From Collybiopsis luxurians FD-317 M1 (Eukaryota > Basidiomycota > Agaricomycetes > Agaricales > Omphalotaceae), in NCBI GenBank assembly GCA_000827265.1, contig KN834750.1, positions 1 through 64,000 on the forward strand: 64,000 nucleotides of DNA, given 5' to 3'. Under the pieces are notes generated by a model. It saw nothing but the letters and a program-made list of their open reading frames with translations. It was not told the DNA's origin and did no database searches. Below, piece by piece: positions 1-10,904 of the stretch. The position numbers and the translations under genes are program-made. The number at the start of each line of letters is the position of its first letter. Positions within the stretch are counted from its first letter, which is position 1.

Positions 1-70
1 AGAGGACATGTTCGATATTACTGTGTCAGTCTAGAACGAACGCAAGTTTCTGACTGCGAATCTGTTAATT

Positions 71-230
71 CTATAGTTCTACGTTAGTACACGATAACCT
101 CAGAACGTAGGAGAAGTCCTCTTTAATTACCTATAGTTCTACGTTAGTACACGATAACTATAGATACGTGAGTATATAGGAAAATATATGAATGAAGAAA
201 TACATACCCTCAGAACGTAGGAGAAGTCCT
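71..230. repeat. Interleaved direct repeats (28 bp and 23 bp units)
   Basis: A 28-bp unit beginning ctatagttctacgttagtac occurs at 71-98 and again, unchanged, at 131-158. A second unit beginning cctcagaacgtaggagaagt (23 bp) occurs at 98-120 and 208-230. The first copies touch each other, while the second copies are about 50 bp apart, so the arrangement looks like a tandem duplication followed by an insertion or deletion. No function is evident. Confidence 0.85.
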
Positions 231-508
231 GAGGGCAGAAACAATAATCGTATGTTATATATATATTTGGATAGATAGGAAAAATAGATAGAAGGGAAAA
301 TAGAAACATGGAACCATACTTATGAAACGACTGTGCAAAGATATCCGCACGGAGGCTAATCCTGAATCCAAGGATCCCGTTCCTCAGGACACCGACACGA
401 CCATGTGATACGATGCGTCTACACGTCCGAAGACCCTGATCTAACAGAGAAAGCACTAAAGGTGAACCATATATACCTCATATTACTCAACTTGCATCGA
501 GGCTCGAT

Positions 509-1116
509 ACTATCAATGTCCCAGAGTTGCAACTGAAAATGTCGGTATAGAAAAACTTGTGCATTTTTCAGCAGATAAGCTCTATTTTTTCCATATATTG
601 TAAGCATATCCTAAACTTAAATTTAGCCAAGTTTGAGAATTTTAGAATGGCTCCAGGTGTAGCCAACGCGAAGCCGGTTTGAGGTCAGAAAATGGCGGGA
701 GTTGCAATCCGGTCCGGCGATTCCAAAGCGTATGGGAAAATTGCAACTTACGTTCTCCTGGCCTGTTTGAAGCAAGTCCTAGGTGATACTCAAGTCCCAA
801 AAACTGCGGAATGAGTGTATTAGTATCAAATAGGTGTAATATGGCTACAGTATAAGTTTTGGGAGTTTTTGAAGCAGTATAAGTACGAGCCGGCATCGAA
901 AAGTGACTGGCAACTGGAGTTTCAATATTTTCAGAAAATCCTCAATATTTTTCTCGCAATATTTCACATCTTAAAGCTAATAGGCCTCTTGCATACATAT
1001 ATAAGAGCTTAGATTAAAAATTTGAAGAGTAACAGATGGAAATTGCGCTCAAACGAAAGGATTTATTTGCCCAATTGCAACTCTGGGTCCGATTGCAACT
1101 CTGGGACATTGATAGT
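509..1116. repeat. 24-bp inverted repeat pair with a local doublet
   Basis: The 24 bases at 1093-1116 (starting ttgcaactctgggacattga) are the exact reverse complement of 509-532. The right copy is preceded at about 1074-1089 by a shorter direct repeat of attgcaactctggg. The roughly 560 bp between the arms has no coding capacity. This could be the terminal-repeat skeleton of a small non-autonomous element, but no target-site duplication is clear. Confidence 0.6.
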
Positions 1117-1688
1117 AATATCGGGGCTATGATTCTGAAGCTCTGCGCCACGAGTCGGCACTTACATCCGGCTTCCCGCCGCTCGTGCGCCCCCAGAATA
1201 AATCCACCCATTGAACGTTTACACATCTCGCGTTCCATTTCTCCCATAACAGCAGTCAGGTACTTAAGGATGGATTCCATCTTTTTCTGACGGAAAGCTT
1301 GGGGGCTCTACTCAGCAATGCGGGCCGGAGAAACGTTAATAGGAAAGCCGTTCCGCGCCGTGCAGGGATACGAAGCCGGCAGTCGAACCAGGCGCTGGCT
1401 TCTAAGGACTTGATAGTTCCGTTAAGTAGTCCTGTAGGTTGTATCCTTTATCCGCTCAGCGTTCAAATCCCATTTTACCACTCAATTCCTGGCATGTCCA
1501 CACACTGTAGCCAGACCGCGAAAACCACATATTTGTATACATATGATACACACTTGATACAGGCTACAGATACATGAGTACAAGTGATTGCCCCCAAGTC
1601 AAAGAGGAGATATCCAATGAAAAGTGATCAGCAAACTGTGTGTCCGTTCGAAAGTCTTTGATTTGTGAAACTGAAACTGCCATCTCTT

Positions 1689-4600
1689 TCAACACACAAA
1701 CCCTACAATCTTGTTAACAGGATGCAACGCAATCGCAGGAACCTCTTTAGGAGCAGGTGGAGATGTATCATTCAGCTCGTCGTCTTCATCCTCGTCACTT
1801 TCGGATGGACGTCTAGATCTTCCCAGGTTACCAAACATGCTTAGACGACGATTGAGATCTGTTTTGGGCGGAGGATGCGCAGGATTTGCCTTGAGATTCT
1901 TTGAGGCTTCGACCATAGCCGCGACGGTCTCTGCGTTCAACTCGACATTGAAGAGGTCCATGATGTACCGCCGGACAGGAAGCCGATATCTGGCAGTGGA
2001 AATAGTTTGAAGGACACGATATAGCATCGTCGGTGAGGTGAAAACTGAACGATATTCGGGTCGCGACTTCATTCTAAAGACAGAGTTATAGGTAAGAGAA
2101 AGACAAATAAAAAGAACTACGACGAACTTCGCTAGCGACCGAGAAGCTGCATTGGCAATCACCGTATTAGCCAGGTTTTGAATTGCCGTAAGAGCTTCCA
2201 GTTCTGGTTCGTTGATGGGTGGTATCAGTTCCATATTATTTTGCTGTGCTATTCGTTGTTGCCAAGATGGAAGCTATGCACAACAATTTTGGTTTTTTTT
2301 TGTTTTAAAAAAAGACAAATACTTAGGGTATAAAGACTCACCGAAATGAACTCGTCCAGCTCAACGGGTATGCATAGGCCAGTAGGCAGCCCCATAGGAG
2401 TCAGAGTTGCTTCCCATTGATAATCATCAAGGATCTCCGCTCCTTGAGAGGTTGACGAGATCAACCCTAGCACGAAGAAACAAGTACTAGAGGGACGTTT
2501 AGCAGACACTCCAATGCACGAAAACAAGCACATACCCTCTTACGGACGGAATAAGAGATTCGTTGGCTATGCTGAGCACTGCCGGAATGATCTCTTCTTC
2601 TTCGAGGAATGGCAGTCCTCCTTCAGTAGCGCCAATATTTCCCTATGGCTGACAGTGAACATTTGCTAGATGCTAAAGTTGTCCAACTTACTACGGCCCA
2701 AAGAACACTCTTGAGCTTCATAATGAGCTCAGGATCTTCGCTTTCATGACCATGTTGTCGAATGAATAGAGCAAACTCGGCAAAATGGCCCTTTTCTTGC
2801 AAGATGTGACAGCCCAATTCGGTTTTCGCCATCTCGCCGTAGAAATGAGGAGGAACAGTACCCTCGAAGCCTCTGCGCCAAGCATTTAGCTCGTTACTCT
2901 CCTACCCAGACTTAATGACGTACAAGGAATGTTCATCTTCGTCGTTCGAGCTAAAAACCTGCGCCAAGAACACCTCCACTTGAACCAGATAATAGATGTT
3001 GTGTTCCTAGGGAAGCATCAGGTTAGGCTCCATCAACGCAGCAACTGGCGACAAACACACCTCGAACCATATATCCATCTCACGATCAATATAACCGGCA
3101 TCGTACAGGTAACGGAACCCAGTAGGGGTTGACATGAATCTAGCTAACAGTCAAAGAGGAAAAAATTGAGTGAATCAAAATAACTTACTTGAGTAGAAGA
3201 GAATTCCCAATATCGCCAAGATGTTCCATGGTGGGACGCATCTCCACCACCAATTCAAGGACGTCCTTTGATTCACAAGCTTCCTCCAAATAATCAACAG
3301 CCAATTTCCGAACTTCAGCGGATGGATCGTATAACTGCGTTAGTAAGAGCCGGAGTGTCCAGGCGTTAGCCACAGAGGAATTGCGAATCAACTCTCCAAG
3401 GTGTTGTGTGGCGTACACTTGGATACGCTGAAAGCGCGTCAGTGCACATTTAGATAGCCTCAGAAGGTCACACGTACTTTGTGACTCGAAGTAAGAGCTT
3501 TAGACAGCACAATACGTGGGTGACCGTCGCTTTAAAAGCGTTAGAGAGACACGTTAACAAGTTTGAAAAAACCTACATGCTGTAGTCTAGATTTTCGATG
3601 ATCCCTTTGATCAGATCTTCCCTGCTCTTAAGGTCACTTAGGTGATAAAATGCCGTGAAGATTTTGTAGCTCTCAAGAATTCTGAAGCATAATTAGTCAC
3701 TTACGTAAGAGGCCAGAATCAATGAACTTACTCGATGCCCTCTTTGTGCTTGCTGAGGGTTCCGAGCATCTCGAGATACCCATAAGTCAGCGTCTCGGCT
3801 ATTCTCCTCTTCGAGAACATTGGGTCTGAATCAGGCTGCGCCTGGCTATTAAACTTTCTCAAGCGTTAGAAAGTGTAATTTTGCATAGGCGAGAGACATA
3901 CTGGATCAAGCTGAGCGAAACACTTGACAATCTGACTCATGAATGGATCTTCAGACATTAGATACCGAATCCCATCTTGACTTGCCATGAGCGTTGTAAG
4001 CAAAGAACACCCAAGGCGAACCCATCGAATATTTACCTATAGCTCCTCATTAGAAATAGCAGACTGAATATCAGATATTTCGATATGAACTTACTTTGAT
4101 ACGATGCATATCAGAAAATCGATGATTGAAGGGATGAAAAAATGACATTAAGCGCTTGATGAAGCGCGCGCCTCTGATGGCTTCTTCCATTCGCTTTGGG
4201 TTGAGCAGCGGGCCTTCAATTAATTCTTGCAGGGTATCAAAATTCCATTTAGCGTGGTCTCTGGTAAGCATCACTTGCGTTTCTAGCAGAGAGGCCTGGA
4301 AAATTTTGTCGTCCATCTGCATACCAACTTTTAATTTGGCCTGCTCTACTTGTCTTTGTCCTCGGCGAACTGCGTCATCAACCGAATTGGCCCTAGCTCC
4401 AGATTGAAGTGGATTCTGAGAAAACGCAAGCGGATCTTACCTGAGTCGGGAAGACGCTTTTATTAAGCCGGGTTCCAGTCGTGTGCGATTTCGGTTGAAG
4501 CTATCTAGAGCTGATAGAGCTGAAGCTCCCACAAGCCGGTGTTGACCATCATCATAATTGGAGGCCATGGAGAAGACTGTCGGTAATGCCTACTCAAAGC

Positions 4601-6785
4601 GTAAGTACAAAGGAAGCTAACAGAAAGAGGAAATCACCTGTATTCGAGCGGCAACTGATAATGGTAACACTCGGTTTGACATTTGTAGTATTTCGCCGAT
4701 CAGAAGGGTAGCCTTCCGAGAGAGACTTGAGCCAGTTGGGGCTTCCTCCATCATAGACACAAGAGCCTGCGCAGAAATAAGACGTCGGAATTGTTGGTTG
4801 AGGCGGAAAGAAGTTAATTATTACCTCGATTAATCCAGCATTTGTGAACACCAGAACAAGTAAGGCAATATATTGGTCAGTAAGCTTGAGTGTTTGCAAA
4901 TTGCGCTCGAGAGGCTCGGATTCCGCCTTGATACCATCTCGGTGATAGGCTGAACTTTGATTCAGTAATTCATGTACATAGGCAAATAGACATAGACTGA
5001 CTGGTCAATCGTCTTCCTGCAATAAAAGTCGAATACCATTCCGGCGTTTTAATGTTGAGAATCTCAAAGAACATATTGAGAATAATTTCCTTAGGCATGA
5101 ATGTCAGTTAAAGCACAAAGAGATGCATAATAAGAACGTACTCGCGTCTCCAGTGAAGGAATTCGTAGGGTGTCGATCAAAGATCGGATGGCTCTCATTT
5201 CGTCCATGCAGAAATACATCAAGCCACTCCAAGTCCGTAACATCAGCTGGATGACTTTTGTGCAGCTCTTCATACGTTCTGCGTGTTCAGGACCCTTCCC
5301 ATAAGCATCTGTGACCGCAGAAAGAGCTATCTAACAGGGACGTTAAAATCAAAACGTCGCGGAAAACGATGAACCGTAGACTAACCTCCAAATCTGTGCC
5401 TACATGAAGATACGCACGGGTCCGTGGTGAATCAACGAGATGAAGAAAAGTAGAAGCCAACAACGGCGTTATCTCCAAAGGACCCTCGCCAACTGCATGA
5501 AGAAGAAAGCGTATTCCCCCGACTCTTGCAACCAAGTCCGTATCAAGAATGACTGACGAAACCACTTAGTGAAGGAGACAGCGTCAGTGCTTAAAACGCA
5601 CCCAGCTCAGCCAAAGTCTGTATGCAAATGAACCTGAATGGATCATCTGCTTGTTCTGCAACAGCTATAAACGCACGTATGACTGGTTCCGAAAGAGGGA
5701 TAAATTCCGGACCACCATCATTAGACACGTATCCGACTTCAATGATAGTGCGTATGAGTTTGATCACTTGTTCTTTTTCCACAGCAAACTTGTTGTCCCG
5801 GTGAAGAGACCTGATAATATACCACTCTATTTCCTGCTCCTTTAAATTTCTCACTGATTCAGAATCCACTAATGAGTGCCGAATCAGACGATACGCGACT
5901 GCTCGACATTGTTTGGTGCGCTTATCAGCGAGAGCCGGGAGAACTCTTCATTAAAGTGTTAAGATTAGTATTCGGACTTGGAAATTAAAAAAGACCGCAC
6001 GGCTGGACAATCTCTGGAACCTTGAGCTCATAACGGACGCGCAAACTGCGCTGCAGGATACCAACTAATGTCGTCATTACTTCAATCATCTGTCGATCGA
6101 AATTGGAAGAGTCCGAAGAATCTGAACTGAGTGAAACCAGGGTTGAAATGCATTCTCGCGCGTTGCGAAGAGTAGTCCGGAAATCCTCTCCTCCTGAAGA
6201 TAAACTTAGGTCTGGATAGGGACGACCACAAAATATTCACCTCTTTCGTCGGGATCATGTTCGGGTGCTTGCTTTACTTTATGATGCGTCCTGATCGCTG
6301 TTTCTACAAGAATGCGTTTTAATAGAATGTTTATGTCAACGGTAAACTGGTAAACGTACCAATGGTTGCTTTCTTTTCCATGATAGCCTGTATCCTACTG
6401 TTAGCGGTCCTGAGCTCTGATACGACCTGTTCCCGCAGGTTGTCCTGTATTGACTTGTTCAAGCAAGTATTGCATACTTTAACACGCAGATACGTACCGC
6501 TAGCTCCATGTTAAGTAAATTCTCCGCGCCATCCTTGATACGGTTTTCCTTTACTAATCGAGCATCCAGCAACGCAAACTATATACACGTTAAAGCCATG
6601 AGTAATTGAGGTCGTATAGTCATACATACTTGTTGCGTAGGCTCCTTGCCTTCGAGATCAGCAAAGGAGAAAGGAGCTGACCCAGCATCTGGAAAAGAGC
6701 CACTGCCGACGAGGGTAATTGAGGACGATGCGGGGGAAGTGATGTTAAGACTGGCAGATGAAGGCGTTGCAAGATGAGTGGGCAT
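1689..6785 (-). CDS. Rictor/Ste20/Avo3-type TORC2 subunit
   Basis: This is the scaffold subunit of TOR complex 2, which supports actin and membrane-stress signalling by presenting AGC kinases to TOR. The gene is cut by many short introns; summed exons should give roughly 1,350-1,400 residues, normal for fungal members. After a Ser-rich start (6785 is the first true ATG in frame) comes a coiled HR1/REM-1-like segment (about 6560-6370, DNLREQVVSELRTANSRIQA). An ARM/HEAT-like N-terminal region follows, with VARVGGIRFLLHAVGEG at about 5530-5480. The conserved middle is seen at 3410-3190 (LAVDYLEEACESKDVLELVV, MEHLGDIGNSLLLK). The C-terminal Rictor V block lies at 2480-2340 (TCFFVLGLISSTSQGAEIL). 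The protein ends in a Ser/Asp-rich tail. It is divergent from the NADAR gene, 305 bp away. Exon edges are approximate; an upstream exon is possible. Confidence 0.88.
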
Positions 6786-7090
6786 TTCACCCAAAGCAAG
6801 AAGCCAAGAGATAAGTAGTGGTGGCTTAGTTCAAAGCATGATGAGCTCCATGAATCCATGGGCTGACTTTTTTTTCCCACATACGGACTCGCCATTCATT
6901 ACGGCAAAGATTACAACAAATGTATCTTGACTACAATACAGCGCTCAGGATATTTGCGTGTCACTGTCAAAGGCCATCCTCGGCAGCGTACAGGTCAATA
7001 GGTTACTCATGCCGAGTCATCAACTGCCCTACAAGTAGGAGCAATTTCCTGGAATCTACAGTCTCATAAAGACAGACATCATCAGACATC

Positions 7091-7708
7091 ATGGCTTCAA
7101 ACACCGGTACCATCTTCTTCTACGGACAGACGGGGCAATTTGGATACATGTCCAATTTTTACCCCGAAGCCTTTACCGCTCCAGATCCCGCACAATGGTT
7201 GCCTGTACAGGACATTCTTCAGCCGCCTGTGTACTCGGACCCTTCTCAGACCCTCACTTTCCTCTTCTCCGAGCAGTATTTCATGTACTGCAAAGCCTTG
7301 CAGTTTGATGATCGCGAGATCGCTGATAGAATAATGGAGGCGACGAAACCTGCACAATGCAAAGCCCTCGGCAGGAAATCAAATTTTGACGAAGAGGTGT
7401 GGGTCAATTGTCGTACTTATATTATGGAGGAAGCTCTTTGGTGGAAGTTCGGCGGCGGGATGCGTGAACTCGCACCTTCAACAGATCTTGACCATTTGGG
7501 ACGCAAATTACTGAAAACAGGGCAGAACAGACTCGTAGAAGCAGCAGGAAGGGACCGGGTTTGGGGCATTGGCTATACTGTTAACCAGCAGCCAGAAAAA
7601 TACGAACATTTGTGGGGAAAGAACTATCTCGGTCTTACATTGGAAAAGGTCCGTGCCAGAATTAGAGTGCAGGAGGAGGAGATAAAGGCCGGCAAGGGAA
7701 AATCATAA
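7091..7708 (+). CDS. NADAR (YbiA-like, DUF1768) family protein
   Basis: Single-exon protein of 205 residues. The fold family (NADAR/YbiA) contains N-glycosidases that cleave phosphorylated riboflavin intermediates; other members act on ADP-ribose linked to nucleic acid bases. The sequence has the family signature: an N-terminal GQFGYMSNFYP block (residues 15-25), SEQYFMYCKALQFDDREIA (about 60-78), a KALGRKSNFDEEVW block, and near the end the GRDRVWGIG and LWGKNYLGLTL motifs. These are the positions where the conserved Glu and Trp of the active site lie in this family. The start is the first ATG. No signal peptide or membrane segment is seen, so a cytosolic enzyme is likely. The exact substrate in fungi cannot be read from the sequence. 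Confidence 0.88.
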   Translation: MASNTGTIFFYGQTGQFGYMSNFYPEAFTAPDPAQWLPVQDILQPPVYSDPSQTLTFLFSEQYFMYCKALQFDDREIADRIMEATKPAQCKALGRKSNFDEEVWVNCRTYIMEEALWWKFGGGMRELAPSTDLDHLGRKLLKTGQNRLVEAAGRDRVWGIGYTVNQQPEKYEHLWGKNYLGLTLEKVRARIRVQEEEIKAGKGKS

Positions 7709-8207
7709 TGTATCTGAGCGAAGGGGGAAGGCGATGCCACTCCTCACCACATATGTAATGTCGTTATGGTCGGTCAAAGCGTTTCTTAGCATCTTGATTA
7801 GGAAGGCACATCACAATATCTATAGCAATTCGATGCATTTCCGATAACATCGATGACCATTTTTTACATAAATGGAAGCGAGGCCCGGTGTGAGCGGAAA
7901 GACAACTGAGGAACCAATTCTGCACAGACCAACGCAAACGACCAGAAGCAAACGGGCGTGAGTGCTGATTGTTATCCTGGGTTTTTATTCCCAAGCTCGA
8001 CCACTCTAGCCACTTCCGCTTGCTATGAACCCCTAAAAGTTCTATTGAAAGTCCCCCGGTGCCCTCGTTCCATCAAATTTTCACCAACTTCGATGCACTC
8101 TGGATGTCTAGAAAAATACGAACTAGAAGCACCGTTTGCAATCACGTTGTGCCCTTGGTCGACATAAAAACCCTTTCTAAAGCAACTTCCCTCCTCATAA
8201 GTTGAAC
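7709..8207. other. Intergenic, nothing recognised
   Basis: About 500 bp between the NADAR gene and the secreted-protein gene. It must hold the 3' end of one and the promoter of the other. I see no coding frame, no CaaX-type pheromone peptide on either strand, and no repeat. Confidence 0.5.
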
Positions 8208-8942
8208 ATGTTCGTCTCAGCGATTTTCTACCTCTTGCTTTCAACATTCCAGGCTGTAACTTTTGCCCTGGCTACTCCTGGCTCTGCTACCTCTTTCAAA
8301 AAGGCTCCTGGTAGTACCCCCAACTCGACCAATACTTTATTGGTTAATACTATCGTTGGGAAGCAGAATGCGTCTTCTGTAGAATGTTGGGCAGTTGAAC
8401 CGGGTTTCCAAATATCACCTACGGTGGGCTCTCTTTCGCCTGCAGAAGAAACTGCTGTTCGACTAATAGCTATCTTGCTTAGACTGGAAACAACATCCTA
8501 CAGCTGGGAAGCTTGTCGAATGCTTCATATAGTCAGTGGCCTAATACTGGGGGTCCTATCGATCTCGGGTACGTACGATCTTTATTCTCGCGTACAAAAT
8601 CTTGAAGCTTACCTATATCCCTCAGATTTCATAACGCACCTGCCATTCAATGGGTTGTCATGCTCGCTGGGAGCGCAAATATCACATTTCCTGATCCGAC
8701 AACACCCAATCTTACCGTATTTCCCGGGGAACTTTTCATCGCCGCTGTATGTCCTAATCATGTCAGATGCAATCATGGATCATATCTTAGTTAACTTTTC
8801 TACATTACAGGATGTCGCGGGTACTTCCACCAATGGCCATAGCACTGTTGGCGATTCTGGTAGTATCGTTCTTCAAATGCCATTCCAGGATGGAACTGTA
8901 GTCAATCATACCGTCGTCGATGACAGAGGTCCTTGTAATTGA
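8208..8942 (+). CDS. Small secreted protein, four exons
   Basis: Proposed exons are 8208-8423, 8483-8568, 8626-8746 and 8811-8942, with introns of 59, 57 and 64 nt. All have GT/AG ends, and the first has a clear CTAAT branch site. The exon lengths keep one frame and give 184 residues. The uninterrupted frame through the introns is longer but loses the protein's character. The product starts with a hydrophobic signal peptide (MFVSAIFYLLLSTFQAVTFA) and then carries several N-glycosylation sites. Its motifs ECWAVEPGF, HNAPAIQWVVMLAG, PGELFIAAD and LQMPFQDGT recall Agaricomycete small secreted proteins of unknown function. The true ATG is at 8208; the in-frame TTG at 8202 is not used. Function is unknown. 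Confidence 0.72.
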   Translation: MFVSAIFYLLLSTFQAVTFALATPGSATSFKKAPGSTPNSTNTLLVNTIVGKQNASSVECWAVEPGFQISPTVGSLSPAEETAVRLIAILLRLETTSYSWEACRMLHIVSGLILGVLSISGTYDLYSRVQNLEAYLYPSDFITHLPFNGLSCSLGAQISHFLIRQHPILPYFPGNFSSPLYVLIMSDAIMDHILVNFSTLQDVAGTSTNGHSTVGDSGSIVLQMPFQDGTVVNHTVVDDRGPCN

Positions 8943-9245
8943 ATAACAGTAGCAGCGTTGTACATCGCTCAGCACTGCATGCGTATATAAATCTACGTGG
9001 CTTCGTTCAGTATGTCAAAGCGATCCTTCGCATCTCAGTTAGCAAGTTACCGTAATGGTCCTTTGTAAATTTCATGATCCGTTCTATTCAGAAACTACTA
9101 TCAATACATAAAAAGCGTCGCCGAGGCATAAATGATCAGCGGTAAAAGATTCACGCATAAGTGTAGGTATAGCTAATGATACAGTTTTGGTTTGGGTATG
9201 AGCGAAGCTAAAAACGAAACGTCGAAAAACAAAAACCGTTCGGAC
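8943..9245. other. Intergenic between convergent genes
   Basis: About 300 bp shared by the 3' ends of the secreted-protein gene and the STE3-like receptor. I searched both strands for a short frame ending in Cys-aliphatic-aliphatic-X and found none. Confidence 0.5.
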
Positions 9246-10904
9246 CTAGACCACATCGGGTGAGTGCCTCTCTATATCAGAAGGCACTTCAAGCGTCCGA
9301 TGAGGAACGCTAGGCGTAAATGCTGGTGCAGGCACAGAAATTATGGATGCTCTACGGATCGAAGATAACTCTATCTCCAGATCGCTGTCGTTGTCGTGGA
9401 TTTTGGCGGATGATGGAATGCCTAAAGCGATGGTATCTGTCGGAGATGGTTCCAAATCCGAGAGTGCACCACCAGCGTCGGGCAGCGACATTGCACCGTA
9501 GGACAATTCGCCATTGAACGATTTTTCCTTGAAACTCGTACCGACATCAGTGAAAGAGTCCAAAGAATTGCGAGGTTGAGAGCGCTTTCTATGGACAAAC
9601 ACTGGCATCGCACCATTGTGCGCGGTAGAAGTCTTTGACCTGAATAACAGAGAATAAGGTACCTTCGGAGATTAAAGGTTCGAAGAGCGTACCCAGTAGA
9701 GCTCCACAGACTTGAGCCGAAAGAGCCACTGCCTGTGGACCATCCAACGCGCCTGGCCATTGAGCCAAAGGCAGCACGGTAGTTTTTCCGTGCTTCATCG
9801 GCAAAACCAAAGTACGCAAAGAAGACTACTGAACAAAAAACTACAAACCACCGGCTAGTCTCCAGTGAGATCGCAGTACCCTTGTTCAAGTGCCAAATGA
9901 CAGAAGGATACTGAACGACCCTAGAAAAGAAGGAGTGGGTGTCATCCCATCCTTTCCAAGGCTGAATAGGCTCCGAAGTCACGTTCAGGTATATGGACCA
10001 GCAACTAAGAGGGATGGTACAAAAGATTTCAGTGGCGGCTAAGCACATCAGTCGGAAGTAGCGATTAGAACTGAGGTTAGAATTGGAGGATAAAAGCTCT
10101 TTGAACTGGGCGCGCCGTTTGTTAAAGGCCCTGATGCTCAAAACTGATACGAGTTTAGGGACTGCATCAGTTTGGGCAAAAACTGAAAAGACTTACTGCA
10201 GTAGACCGCCGACACACACCCAATAGCCAAAGGCCAGGTGACAACGACAACGTATGCTACCCAAGTATTGTAGGTGAAGGGATAACATCCGATATCCTCG
10301 AAAATGTTGAATCGATGGCCCTGGTCGATATATTCTACGGTAGTAATTCAGATTAGAGCTTGGACTGATACGAGCAACACAACATACGTAGAACCATCTC
10401 CAGGACAGGAATGCCAACACCAATGCACAGATCAACTAATACAGCTCGACGCCTTTCTGCCTTCGTAATCGTAACAGCATTAGCTGTAGCGATATAGTAT
10501 AATCGTCGATTGATACACAGTGAAGCAGCGGGAATGGCCACAGCAGAGCCAATCATGAAACGAGTAGCTATTCAATAGCAATGAGCAGGGTGATCTTTTG
10601 AGTGACATAGAGCTACTCACATATATCGCACCATACCGGAGCGGAGTTGATAGCATTTCCGGTCCAGATAATCGAGTTGACGAACTGGTTAAGACAAGCC
10701 AAGCCCGTCCAAATCATATAGAGGCAGGTTCCAGTGTTCCATGCTAACGAAACGTCAAGGTCTGCGACCGACAAGCAGAGACAACAATTTACCCTCCAGG
10801 TGCCACGGCAGAGGAATGGCACATAGCAAAAAGCCGATAAAAGCACACATAGAAAAAACCCAATTTGGGTACGTTAAAGTCAGCTCGTCGTAGTTGATGG
10901 CCAT
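9246..10904 (-). CDS. STE3-like pheromone receptor (fungal class D GPCR)
   Basis: A seven-transmembrane receptor of the STE3 family, which senses farnesylated peptide pheromones and signals through a heterotrimeric G protein to the mating MAP-kinase pathway. The ATG at 10904 opens the first helix. The next exons carry LPWHLE followed across an intron by AWNTGTCLYMIW, the family's hallmark at helices 1-2. SAPVWCDI, ASLCINRRLYYIA and GIPVLEMVLRYIDQGHRFNI then cover helices 3-4, with later helices at 10060-9850. The last intron joins the end of helix 7 to a cytoplasmic tail of about 130 residues rich in Ser, Asp and Glu, ending at 9246. At least five short introns are visible; total length is roughly 460-480 residues. 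It may be a B mating-type receptor or one of the extra STE3-like receptors common in Agaricomycetes; no pheromone gene is found nearby. Confidence 0.9.

Larger units (their letters stand above)
1..1688. other. Non-coding stretch with repeats
   Basis: No open reading frame here has convincing coding character; those present are short and match no family I know. The left end holds two interleaved direct repeats (71-98/131-158 and 98-120/208-230). Further in, a 24-bp sequence occurs in opposite orientation at 509-532 and 1093-1116. The area around 1370-1480 has weak tRNA-like A- and B-box resemblances but does not fold convincingly. It is probably intergenic DNA with remnants of small repeats. 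Confidence 0.5.

Noticed and set aside
1370..1480. Possible tRNA-Leu or tRNA-derived SINE
   Set aside because: GGCGCTGG and gttcaaatccc resemble A- and B-box parts, but the distance is too long, the T stem does not pair and no acceptor stem forms.
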